NCBI RefSeq assembly: GCF_021277265.1
Contig: NZ_JAJSOH010000029.1
Coordinates: 1 to 64,000 of the forward strand
DNA: 64,000 bases
Source: Kineosporia rhizophila
GTDB taxonomy: Bacteria > Actinomycetota > Actinomycetes > Actinomycetales > Kineosporiaceae
Direction of reading: 5' to 3'
This document shows, piece after piece, positions 26,207 through 34,412 of this stretch. A program made the translations under genes and the position numbers. Numbering within the stretch: the first letter of the stretch is position 1; each line of letters starts with the position of its first letter. The notes below the pieces were generated by a model that did no database searches, was not told where the DNA came from, and worked only from the letters and a program-made list of their open reading frames with translations.

Positions 26207-27216
26207 GCCAGAAGCAGATCACCCTCGGCATCCCCAAGGGCAGCCTGCAGCAGTCCACCCTGGGCATCTTCGAGCGGGTCGGGCTGCAGTTCACCGGCGG
26301 CTCGCGCACGCTCTGGCTGAGCTCGAACGACCCGGAGATCGTGCCGGTGCTGCTCAAGCCGCAGGAGATCCCGATCTACGTGAAGTCCGGCCGGCTCGAC
26401 GCCGGGCTGTCCGGGCGGGACTGGATCGTCGAGACCGAGGTGCTCGAGCACATCGCGGTCAAGGCCGAACTGCCCTTCTCCCGGCAGACCTCCCGGCCGA
26501 TCCGCTGGGTGCTCGCGGTGCCCCAGTCCTCGCCGATCAAGACCGTCGAGGACCTGCGGGCCGAGTGTGACCGGCGCCGCCTGGCCGGCGACCCGTTCGT
26601 CATCTCCACCGAGCTCACCCGGATCTCGCGGATGTGGCTGGCCCGGCAGGGCGTCGACGCGCACGTCGAGTTCTCCTGGGGCGCCACCGAGGCCAAGGCG
26701 GAGTACTTCGCCGACGCCATCATCGAGGGCACCGAGACCGGGAACTCGCTGCGGGCCAACCACCTTCGTGAGGTGGCCGAGGTGTTCAGCTCGACCAACC
26801 AGTTCTTCGTCAGCCGCCGGATCTACCGCGACGACGAGTGGAAGCGCGGCAAGCTCGACGCGATCTCGCACCTGATCCGGGGTGCGCTGCGGGCCAACGA
26901 CGTGGTCGAACTGCGGGTGGTGGCCGACAAGCCGCTGCCGCTGGAAGAGATCCTCGGCCCGGAGGCCCGGGTCGTCGCCGCCTCGGAAGCCACTCCGGGG
27001 CAGGGGTTCACGGCCACCGCCACGCTGCCGCGGGCGCAGGTGCCCTACGCCATGCCCGCGGTGATCGCGGCCGGTGCCACCGATGCCTGGGTCTCGCCGA
27101 TGTCGATCTACTACAGCCACGAGTTCGACGCCACGTCCAAGGCCGCGGCCGAGGCGCGCAACGCCAGCGCCAGCCTGCCGCTGGGGCCGATGGCCCCTTC
27201 GGCGACCACCGCCTGA
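26203..27216 (+). CDS. hisG: ATP phosphoribosyltransferase (HisG), atypical form
   Basis: A 337-residue HisG-like protein (first step of histidine synthesis: PRPP + ATP to phosphoribosyl-ATP). N-terminal LGIPKGSLQQSTLGIFERVG, IPIYVKSGRLDAGLSGRDWI and the PRPP-binding region SWGATEAKAEYFADAIIEGT followed by ETGNSLRANHL are clear. It differs strongly from the usual mycobacterial-type HisG and resembles archaeal-type forms with the GATEAK segment. The C-terminal part (about 215-300) fits a HisG regulatory domain; the tail is Ala/Pro-rich. It is translationally coupled to hisS. Whether a second, canonical hisG exists elsewhere is unknown. Confidence 0.88.
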   Translation: MSQKQITLGIPKGSLQQSTLGIFERVGLQFTGGSRTLWLSSNDPEIVPVLLKPQEIPIYVKSGRLDAGLSGRDWIVETEVLEHIAVKAELPFSRQTSRPIRWVLAVPQSSPIKTVEDLRAECDRRRLAGDPFVISTELTRISRMWLARQGVDAHVEFSWGATEAKAEYFADAIIEGTETGNSLRANHLREVAEVFSSTNQFFVSRRIYRDDEWKRGKLDAISHLIRGALRANDVVELRVVADKPLPLEEILGPEARVVAASEATPGQGFTATATLPRAQVPYAMPAVIAAGATDAWVSPMSIYYSHEFDATSKAAAEARNASASLPLGPMAPSATTA

Positions 27217-27222
27217 GCCGGA

Positions 27223-27267
27223 CCGAAAGGGAATTGGGGACGAGCGTCGTCCTCAATTCCCTTTCGG
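27223..27267. terminator. bidirectional terminator, hisG / pnkp
   Basis: CCGAAAGGGAATTGGGGACGA pairs with the complementary arm ending CCCTTTCGG at 27267 (one mismatch, about 21-bp stem, 3-nt loop). It separates the convergent hisG and pnkp genes. Confidence 0.9.
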
Positions 27268-27279
27268 CTCACCGATGTG

Positions 27280-29844
27280 TCAGAGCCGGGGATCGATCGG
27301 CTCGGACTCCAGCGCCAGCACTGCGAACACGGCCTCGTGGACCTGCCAGAGCGGGGCCCCGGCCGTCACTCGCTCCAGAGCCTCCAGCCCGAGCGCGTAC
27401 TCGCGCAGGGCGGCTGAGCGCTTACGGCCCACCGAGCGGGACTTGAGCCGGTTCAGGTTCTCTTCCAGCAGGTAGTCGGGGCCGTAGATGATCCGGAGGT
27501 ATTCCGGGCCACGGACCTTCAGGCCGGGCTGCACCAGACCGCGCTTGGTGCGGGTGAAGTTGGCCAGGGGCTTGACCACCATGCCCTCGCCGCCGGCCCC
27601 GGTCAGCTCTTCCCACCAGGCCACGGCCGACGAAACGCCTTCTTCGGTGGCCGGATCCACCACCAGCCGCCGGGTGGTCACGAACAGCGGGTCGGCCTCG
27701 ACCAGCCGGTCGGCCAGGGCCAGGTGCCAGGTGTGGTCCCGGTCGGCGAAGGTGCGCCGGCCGGCCGCCAGTACCTGGAACGGGGCGATCTTCACGCCCT
27801 CCAGCCCCTCGGTCGGCCAGACGTAGCGCCGGTAGGCCGCGCCGAACGCCGAGGCAGCCTCGAGTCGGGCAGCCGTGTGGTCGCGGAGCCCGGCCAGTTC
27901 GGGCAGTTCCGGCAGTCGGTCCGCGGCGGCGGTGAGGGCCTCCAGGGCCGGCGGCAGGGCGGAAGTGGCAGCGGCTCCGACCGCGGCGTACTGCTGGCGG
28001 ATCAGCTCACCGGCCTTCAGCGACCAGGGCATGATCTCGGCGTCCAGCAGCACCCAGCCGGCCTCCAGTTCTTCCCAGACCTTGGCCTTCTCCAGGGCCG
28101 CCCGCGCGCGCCCGAGCATGGTCTCGGTGTCGGCCTCGGAGAAGAACGAGCGTCCGGTGCGGGTGTGGATCGCCCCGGTCCGGCCTTCGGGGAAACCGAA
28201 ACGTACTGAGGCCACGGTGGCGTCGCGGCAGACCAGGATCACCGCACGCGAGCCCATGTGCTTCTCTTCGCAGATCACCTCGCCCACCCCGTCCTTGGCG
28301 TAGGCGGCCAGGGCCTCGGCCGGGTGCTCGAGCAGGTTCGGCAGCGCGCTGGTCGGGCTGGGGGCCATGGTCGGCGGCAGATGGAGCAGCCAGCGCGGGT
28401 CGAGGGCGAAACGGCTCATCACCTCGAGCGCCCCGGCGGCGGCCTCGGCGCTCACCGTGATCCGGCCGTGGTGCTTGGTCTGGATCGAGCGCTTGCCCGA
28501 GACGTCGCCCAGCGTCAGCACGTCCGGATCCCGCTGCGCGGCCTTCTTGGCCTTGGGCGCGTTGAGCGGCTTCGCCGGCTCGTACCAGACCTTTTCGGCC
28601 GGGACGCTGACGACCTCCTTCTCCGGATAGCGCATCGCCGTCAGGCGGCCTCCGAACACGCAGCCGGTGTCCAGGCACATCGTGTTGTTGACCCACTCCG
28701 GCGTGAGCGTGGGCGTGTGCCCGTAGAGCACCATCGCCTTGCCCCGGTAGTCGTTCGCCCAGGGGTAGCGCACCGGCAGCCCGAACTCGTCGGTCTCGCC
28801 GCTGGTGTCACCGTACAGCGCGAAACTGCGCACCCGACCCGAAGCCCGGCCGTGGTAAGACTCTTTCAGCCCGGCGTGGGCCACCACCAGCCGGCCGCCG
28901 TCGAGAACGAAGTGCGCGATCAGGTTCTCGCAGAAGGTGGCCACCTGGGCCCGGAACTCCTCCGGCTCGGCGGCGAGCTGGTCCATCGTCTCCTGCAGGC
29001 CGTGCGACAGCTTCACGTTCTTGCCGCCGAGCGCCCGCACCAGCTTGTGCTCGTGGTTGCCGCTGACACAGAGCGCGTGCCCGGACTCGACCATGCCCAT
29101 CACCAAGCGCAGCACCCCGGGAGTGTCCGGGCCGCGGTCGACCAGGTCACCCACGAAGACCGCGGTACGCCCGGCCGGGGGCACCGCGTCGACCGGGCGG
29201 CCCTGCGGGTCGAGGACGATGCCGTAGCCGAGTTCGCCCAGCAGGGTCTGCAGTTCGGAGCGGCACCCGTGCACGTCGCCGATCACGTCGAACGGGCCGG
29301 TGAGCCCGCGCCGGTCGTTCAGCAACGGCTCCCGCACGATCCGCGAGGCCGCCACCTTCTCCGGCGAGTCGAGCACGTGCACCCGCCGGAAGCCCTCCCG
29401 GCGCAGCCCGGCCAGCGACCGGCGCAGCTGGTCGGCCTGCCGGTGGATCACCCGGGCCGGGAAGTCACGGTCGGTGCGGGCGGCGTTGCGTTCCAGGCAG
29501 ATCTCTTTGTCGATGTCCAGGACGATCGCGACCGGCAGCACGTCGTGGTCGCGGGCCAGCTTGAGCAGGCTCGCGCGGGCGTCCTTCTGCACGTTGGTCG
29601 CGTCGACCACGGTCAGCAGCCCGGCCTCCAGGCGCTTGCCGGCGATGTGGTGCAGCACGTCGAACGCGGCCGCGGTGGCGTCCTGGGAGTTCTCGTCGTT
29701 GGAGACCAGGCCGCGGCAGAAGTCGCTGGAGAGCACCTCGTAGCGGCCGAACTTCTGGGCGGCGAAGGTGGACTTGCCGGAGCCGGAGACCCCGACGAGC
29801 ACCACCAGACAGGTCTGCGGGACGGTGAGCTGATGCTCGCTCAT
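27280..29844 (-). CDS. pnkp: polynucleotide kinase-phosphatase-ligase Pnkp (RNA repair)
   Basis: An 854-residue three-domain RNA end-healing and sealing enzyme. Residues 1-170 are a 5' kinase with P-loop GVSGSGKS (18-25) and DATN. Residues about 183-440 are a metallophosphoesterase 2',3' phosphatase (GDVHG at 189, GDLVDRGPD at 232, GNHEHK at 262). Residues about 470-854 are the ligase-like adenylyltransferase with nucleotide lysine K528 in EEKHMGSRA. Architecture and length match Clostridium thermocellum Pnkp. ATG 29844 overlaps the hen1 stop by 4 bp. It mends RNAs cut by ribotoxins together with Hen1. Confidence 0.96.
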   Translation of the reverse strand: MSEHQLTVPQTCLVVLVGVSGSGKSTFAAQKFGRYEVLSSDFCRGLVSNDENSQDATAAAFDVLHHIAGKRLEAGLLTVVDATNVQKDARASLLKLARDHDVLPVAIVLDIDKEICLERNAARTDRDFPARVIHRQADQLRRSLAGLRREGFRRVHVLDSPEKVAASRIVREPLLNDRRGLTGPFDVIGDVHGCRSELQTLLGELGYGIVLDPQGRPVDAVPPAGRTAVFVGDLVDRGPDTPGVLRLVMGMVESGHALCVSGNHEHKLVRALGGKNVKLSHGLQETMDQLAAEPEEFRAQVATFCENLIAHFVLDGGRLVVAHAGLKESYHGRASGRVRSFALYGDTSGETDEFGLPVRYPWANDYRGKAMVLYGHTPTLTPEWVNNTMCLDTGCVFGGRLTAMRYPEKEVVSVPAEKVWYEPAKPLNAPKAKKAAQRDPDVLTLGDVSGKRSIQTKHHGRITVSAEAAAGALEVMSRFALDPRWLLHLPPTMAPSPTSALPNLLEHPAEALAAYAKDGVGEVICEEKHMGSRAVILVCRDATVASVRFGFPEGRTGAIHTRTGRSFFSEADTETMLGRARAALEKAKVWEELEAGWVLLDAEIMPWSLKAGELIRQQYAAVGAAATSALPPALEALTAAADRLPELPELAGLRDHTAARLEAASAFGAAYRRYVWPTEGLEGVKIAPFQVLAAGRRTFADRDHTWHLALADRLVEADPLFVTTRRLVVDPATEEGVSSAVAWWEELTGAGGEGMVVKPLANFTRTKRGLVQPGLKVRGPEYLRIIYGPDYLLEENLNRLKSRSVGRKRSAALREYALGLEALERVTAGAPLWQVHEAVFAVLALESEPIDPRL

Positions 29845-31397
29845 CGGGGCACCTCCGTGGCGGCGAGGACGGTGAAGACGGCCATCTGCGTGGGCGGGCC
29901 GGAGGTCTCGTCCTCCTGGCCGATGCCCCGGATCTGCACCGAGTAGCCGTAGTCCTGCGCGACCTGCGTGGCCCACTTCTGGAACTGCGCGCGGTCGAAC
30001 TCGAAACGATGGTCCGGATGCCGCTTCTCGTGCTCGGCCAGACCGTAGTGCGGGTTGTACTCGACGTTCGGGGTGGTGACGAACACGTGCCGGGGGTGCG
30101 CGGCACCGAACACGCAGGCCGCCAGGGCCCGCAGCCGGGAGGCGTCGACGTGCTCGATCACCTCCATCAGCACCGCCGCGTCGAACCCGGCCAGCCCGGG
30201 ATCGGCGTAGACCAGCGACGACTGGCGCAGCTCGACCCGCGCCCGGGCCCGCTCGGGCATCTCGTCCAGCCGCAGCCGCCGGGCGGCCACGGTCAGCGCC
30301 CGGTCGGACACGTCGACGCCGAGCACCCGCTGGAAGCGGGAGTCGGCCAGCAGTTCCTTCACCAGCTTGCCCTCACCGCAGCCCAGGTCGGCCACGGTCT
30401 GCGCACCGCTGGCGCGGACCGCCTCGAGCACCGCCCGGATCCGCTGCACAGCCAGCGAGACCTGACGCTCGGCGTGCGACTCCGGCTCCTCGACCAGAGC
30501 CACGGCGCCGCCCAGGGCCTCCTCGCCGCCCACCGCGACCACCCCGCCGACCGAGACCGTGATGCCCGAGCCCGGTACCTCGTCCTTGAGTTCCACGAGG
30601 TCGGCGGGCAGTTCGGTGTCCTCGTCGGACAGCGTCGCGTCGTCCAGACCGGCGAACCGCTCGGACGCCTCGTTCACCAGCCGCCGCTGGTGACGCAGGT
30701 ACCGCTCGGTGATCAGGGTGCGCTCCGGGTGCGTGGCCAGCCAGCCCTCGCCGGCCCGGACCAGCTTGTCCACCTCGTCGGCACTGACCCAGTAGTGCTT
30801 GGCGTCGTCCAGCACCGGCAGCAGCACGTAGAGCTGACTGAGCGCCTCGAACAACCGCATCCGGCCGGTCAGCCGCACGTCCAGGTAGCGCGAGTCGCCC
30901 CAGCCCAGCTCCGGATCGAGGGGGACCGGGGTGATGTCGGCCTCCCAGCCCAGGGGGGCGAACAACCGCCGGGCCACCTCGGCACCACCCCGGCAGGGCA
31001 GAGCCGGCAGGTGGACCTGCAGGTTCAGCTGCTTGCTGGGCAGGTCCGGGCGGGCGTCGCAACGGGCCGCGATCGCGGTGCGGAACACCTTCCCGAGCGC
31101 GACCGCGAGCATCGACGAGGCCGCGTAGGGCCGGTCGTTGACGTACTGGGCCAGCGAGAACCCGTCGGCCGGGCGAGGGCCGCGACCCCGGACCAGCGCG
31201 ATCGGGTCGACCTCCAGCAGCAGGGCCGCGGTGCAGCTGGTGGCGTCGGCGCGGGGGTAGAAGACGTGGGCGTCGCCGACCGGCAGCCCGAACTTCTGCG
31301 CCCGGTCGGGATGCTTGTGCAGCAGGTAGCCGAGGTCGGTGGCCGGCGACTCGGCGGCCTCGGACTCGTCGCTGGTCGAGGTGATGGTCAGGAACAC
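29841..31397 (-). CDS. hen1: Hen1 3'-terminal RNA 2'-O-methyltransferase
   Basis: A 518-residue bacterial Hen1. Residues 1-250 are the Hen1 N-terminal domain (MFLTITSTSD start, DLGYLLHKHPDRAQ), which binds and activates the Pnkp ligase. Residues about 300-518 are a SAM methyltransferase: VADLGCGEGKLVKELL, LGVDVS, and the manganese-binding set MEVIEHVD, VTTPNVEYN and HPDHRFEF. It methylates the 2'-OH at the broken 3' end so that the repaired RNA resists a second cut. GTG 31397 gives the canonical start. First gene of the hen1-pnkp operon. Confidence 0.95.
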   Translation of the reverse strand: MFLTITSTSDESEAAESPATDLGYLLHKHPDRAQKFGLPVGDAHVFYPRADATSCTAALLLEVDPIALVRGRGPRPADGFSLAQYVNDRPYAASSMLAVALGKVFRTAIAARCDARPDLPSKQLNLQVHLPALPCRGGAEVARRLFAPLGWEADITPVPLDPELGWGDSRYLDVRLTGRMRLFEALSQLYVLLPVLDDAKHYWVSADEVDKLVRAGEGWLATHPERTLITERYLRHQRRLVNEASERFAGLDDATLSDEDTELPADLVELKDEVPGSGITVSVGGVVAVGGEEALGGAVALVEEPESHAERQVSLAVQRIRAVLEAVRASGAQTVADLGCGEGKLVKELLADSRFQRVLGVDVSDRALTVAARRLRLDEMPERARARVELRQSSLVYADPGLAGFDAAVLMEVIEHVDASRLRALAACVFGAAHPRHVFVTTPNVEYNPHYGLAEHEKRHPDHRFEFDRAQFQKWATQVAQDYGYSVQIRGIGQEDETSGPPTQMAVFTVLAATEVPR

Positions 31398-31449
31398 AGG
31401 GGCAAGTCTGTCAACGGCCGACGGTGGCGCCTACGCAATTTCTCCTCGT

Positions 31450-32583
31450 TCACGAATTGTCGATGATCTCGCGCAGGACCGTGGCCTGATCCTGTACCGA
31501 GGTGACGGCCTGCTGGACCTCCATCGCCTGGCTGGAGGTGATCTGCGCGCTGTCGGCGATCACCGCGATGGTGCCGGCGATGCTGGCGGTGGTGGCGGAC
31601 TGCTGCTCGATCGCCGCGGCGATGGTCTCCTGCGACTCCCGGATCCGGTCGACCAGCGCGTCGATCCCGGCCGTGGCCTCGGCGCTGCCGTCCGCGGCCA
31701 TCTGGATGTCCTTGATCTTGTTCTCGATGTCGCTGATGCTCGCCGTGGTGGTCTCGGCCAGCTGCTTCACCTCGTCGGCGACCACCGCGAAGCCCTTGCC
31801 CGCCTCCCCGGCGCGGGCCGCCTCGATGGTGGCGTTCAGGGCCAGCATCTTGGTCTGCCCGGCCACCGCCTCGATGATCCGCAGGATGCCGCCGATCTCC
31901 GCGCTCATCTGCTGGAGCTGGCGCAGCTGCTGCAGGTTCTGGGCGGTCGCCTCGACCGTGCGCTGCACCTGCTGGCTGGCCTCGGACGAGGCCCGGGCGA
32001 TCTCCCGCACCGCCGAGTTCATCTGGTCGGTGGCCCCGGCCGCGTTGGTGGCCTGCTGCGAGGTGGTGCTCGCGGCCTCGGCCAGGCCCCGGGAGAGCTC
32101 GTCCAGCCGGTGAGCCACTGCCTCGTTCTCGGCGAACGTGACATTCGCGCGGGCGTTGCGGTGCGTCACGTTGTCCCACACCACGATGTAGCCGAGGCGC
32201 CGGCCGTCGGCGTCGGTGACCGCGTTGATCATCGTGCGCAGGGTGACCCCGCCGAACGAGAACACCGCGGTGCGGGGCAGGGCCGAGGGGTCGTCGAGGA
32301 TCCGCTCGATCCGGCCCGGGTCCTGGTGGAAGCGGTGGATCGAGCCGCCCAGCAGGTCGTGCAGGCTCACCCCGAAGCTGCTCTGGATCTTCGGGGCCAG
32401 GTCCTGCAGGGTCACCGCGGCCAGGCGGTTCATCCAGATCAGGTTCAGGTCCAGGTCGGCGACGAAACAGTTGGCGTGCAGGCTGTTCAGCGCCGCCAGC
32501 AGGGGGTTGGAGTTGTCCCCGAGGGCCGCGCGCAGCGACGTCGCCCCGGCCGTCCGCCCGCCTCGTGCCGTCAGCAGTCCCAT
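31450..32583 (-). CDS. soluble PAS-MCP chemoreceptor-like protein
   Basis: A 377-residue protein without membrane segments. Residues about 25-140 form a PAS-like domain (VADLDLNLIWMNRLAAVTLQ, GYIVVWDNVTHRN). Residues about 150-377 are a methyl-accepting signalling coiled coil whose hairpin tip is AGQTKMLALNATIEAARAGE then GKGFAVVADEVKQLAE, close to the CheA/CheW-contacting consensus. It would sense an internal signal and feed a chemotaxis-type kinase. No che genes are in the window, so partners lie elsewhere. ATG 32583. Monocistronic. Confidence 0.9.
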   Translation of the reverse strand: MGLLTARGGRTAGATSLRAALGDNSNPLLAALNSLHANCFVADLDLNLIWMNRLAAVTLQDLAPKIQSSFGVSLHDLLGGSIHRFHQDPGRIERILDDPSALPRTAVFSFGGVTLRTMINAVTDADGRRLGYIVVWDNVTHRNARANVTFAENEAVAHRLDELSRGLAEAASTTSQQATNAAGATDQMNSAVREIARASSEASQQVQRTVEATAQNLQQLRQLQQMSAEIGGILRIIEAVAGQTKMLALNATIEAARAGEAGKGFAVVADEVKQLAETTTASISDIENKIKDIQMAADGSAEATAGIDALVDRIRESQETIAAAIEQQSATTASIAGTIAVIADSAQITSSQAMEVQQAVTSVQDQATVLREIIDNS

Positions 32584-32778
32584 TTCCCGAGCCCCCGCTC
32601 TGCCTTTTCCGTCGTGACGGTCGGAACTTCGGGAAACCCTTCGCTGCTCTTGAGGAACTTCCCAGAATTGCCGTTCGCCGACAGGTGCGACGAGGCGCCG
32701 ACGAGGCCTTGCGCGCTCCCGGCATCGAGTGCCTTAATGATGGCACCGAGTGCATTGGCGCACGAGAGGAGCCGGGCC

Positions 32779-33087
32779 TTGACCAGCACGTTGATTCCCA
32801 CCCTCGCTTCCCAGGGCGAGACCTCGCAGCTCTATGTCACTGCCACCCACAAGGTGCGCGACCAGTCCGGGAAGCCGCCCTTCGACTGGGTGCCCTACGG
32901 GGTCCAGCACGCGTGGGCCGCCGGATCGCGCAAGACGTTGTGCGGTGAGTGGACGTCGGGATGGACGGTCTTCTGGGACCGGCAGTTCTCCGCCGCCCGT
33001 TCTCAGGCCTGCCCGGCGTGCGTCGAGGCCAGCCTCCCCGAGGCCTCGCGCCGTCGCCTGGACCCGGCGCTGCGTCGCTCAGCCTGA
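32779..33087 (+). CDS. small conserved-looking hypothetical protein
   Basis: A 102-residue protein starting at TTG 32779, 7 bp after GAGGAG. It has SQLYVTATHKVRD, then WVPYGVQHAWAAGSRKTLCG and later ARSQACPACVEAS. The spaced TLCG and CPAC pattern suggests three structural cysteines, possibly a small metal site. Actinobacterial small proteins with an HAxxxGxxxTLCG core are familiar to me, but no function is known. It is divergent from the chemoreceptor-like gene and 47 bp before a TetR gene. Confidence 0.65.
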   Translation: MTSTLIPTLASQGETSQLYVTATHKVRDQSGKPPFDWVPYGVQHAWAAGSRKTLCGEWTSGWTVFWDRQFSAARSQACPACVEASLPEASRRRLDPALRRSA

Positions 33088-33134
33088 CAACTGCTCCCTG
33101 CTACCGCCGGGATCCGACAGGTATGGTCACAGGC

Positions 33135-33890
33135 ATGTCACGGGTTCCGCTCGTCCCCGGGGAGCAGGCCGCCCCGGGCACCCGCTCGGACACCGGCCGT
33201 CGGATCGCCGCGGCGGCGTTCGAGCTGTTCGCCGCCCAGGGCTACGACGGCACCACGGTAGACGCGATCGCCGAACGGGCCGGGATCGCCCGGCGCACCT
33301 TCTTCCGGTACTTCCGGTCGAAGGACGACGTGATCTTCCCGGACCACGACTCCCTGCTGGCGATGGTGAACCAGCACCTGGTCGCGCAGACCGCGCTCGA
33401 CCCGATCGAGGCGATCTGCGGGGCGGTGAAACTGGTCCTGCTCAGTTATCTGGACGACCCGGAGGTCTCGGTCCAGCGCTACCAGCTGTCGCGCAGCGTC
33501 CCGGCGCTGCGTGACCGCGAGCTGGCCAGCGTGCAGCGCTACGAGCGCACCTTCAGCCGCTACGTGCGCGGCCGGCTCACAGGTCCGCTGCCCGAGGCGA
33601 ACGCCGTGCTGCGGGCCGACGTGGTGGCCGCCGCGGTGGTCGCCGCGCACAACGCGGTGTTGCGCGAATGGTTGCGCGCCGGAGGCAACTACGACCCCCT
33701 GGCCGATCTGGACGCCTCATGCGCGTGGGTGCGGGGGATCTTCGGCGAGAGCCAACCGAAGGACGCCGTTGTGCGCCCTCGCGGTTCGGGTGCGGACGAC
33801 GTGGTGGTTGCGGTCTTCCGCTCCGGTGAACCGCTGGACGACGTGGTCGCCCGGATCAGCCGCTCACTCGAGAACCAGATGCCGAACTAG
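33135..33890 (+). CDS. TetR-family regulator
   Basis: A regulator of about 251 residues with HTH GRRIAAAAFELFAAQGYDGT, TVDAIAERAGIARRTFFRYF then RSKDDVIFPDHDSL, the last typical of TetRs related to mycofactocin or acyl-CoA regulators. The C-terminal 60 residues (after FGESQPKD) are an extra tail. ATG 33135 (MSRVPLVPG) is preferred; ATG 33123 is in frame. Its 3' end overlaps the convergent Rrf2 gene by 4 bp. Targets are unknown. Confidence 0.87.
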   Translation: MSRVPLVPGEQAAPGTRSDTGRRIAAAAFELFAAQGYDGTTVDAIAERAGIARRTFFRYFRSKDDVIFPDHDSLLAMVNQHLVAQTALDPIEAICGAVKLVLLSYLDDPEVSVQRYQLSRSVPALRDRELASVQRYERTFSRYVRGRLTGPLPEANAVLRADVVAAAVVAAHNAVLREWLRAGGNYDPLADLDASCAWVRGIFGESQPKDAVVRPRGSGADDVVVAVFRSGEPLDDVVARISRSLENQMPN

Positions 33891-34348
33891 ATCCGGGCGC
33901 GCCAGACGTCCTGGTCGCCCAGGAGGTCGGTGATCTCGGGGGAGAGGGTGCCGTTGCTGACGTCGGCGAGGGTGGCCCCCTCGAGCACGATCCGCATCTT
34001 GGCCCGCAAGGCCACCCAGACGTCCCGCAGCACCACCGCGGCCCCCGAGTACGCCACGTCCTCCGGGCGTTCGCCGGCGATGTTGGCCAGCGGCCCGTCG
34101 ATCACCCGGATGACGTCGGCGACCCGGATCTCGGTGGCCGGCCGGGCCAGCCGGTAACCGCCCTCGGCCCCCCGCCGGCTCTGCACCAGCCCGGCGGTGC
34201 GCAGCTCGGCCAGGATGTTGAGGAGGAAGGGCAACGGGATGCTCTGCCGCTCGGCCACCGTCTCGGTCTTGATCCACACGCCCTCCGGGGCGGCGGCCAG
34301 CTCGAGGGCCGCCCGGACGGCGTAGTCGGTCTTCGCGGAGATGCGCAC
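33887..34348 (-). CDS. Rrf2-family transcriptional regulator without cysteines
   Basis: A 153-residue Rrf2 protein: MRISAKTDYAVRAALELAAA, the winged HTH with LPFLLNILAELRTAGLVQSR and RGAEGGYRLARPA, then a dimerisation helix. Fe-S members (IscR, NsrR, RsrR) have three cysteines in the loop after the wing; this protein has none, so it should act without a cluster, like CymR. It starts at ATG 34348, divergent from the membrane protein at 34413. Confidence 0.92.
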   Translation of the reverse strand: MRISAKTDYAVRAALELAAAPEGVWIKTETVAERQSIPLPFLLNILAELRTAGLVQSRRGAEGGYRLARPATEIRVADVIRVIDGPLANIAGERPEDVAYSGAAVVLRDVWVALRAKMRIVLEGATLADVSNGTLSPEITDLLGDQDVWRARI

Positions 34349-34412
34349 CCCGCCATTGTGCCGGGCTCACGGCCCTTCCCTTTCCCTGGAGCGGGTCTGC
34401 GAACCTGAGGGC

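Noticed and set aside
25900..27216. HisS/HisG pair read as HisZ plus short HisG
   Set aside because: The HisRS has a complete anticodon-binding domain and catalytic motifs, and HisG is the long form, so a HisZ-type regulatory pair does not fit.
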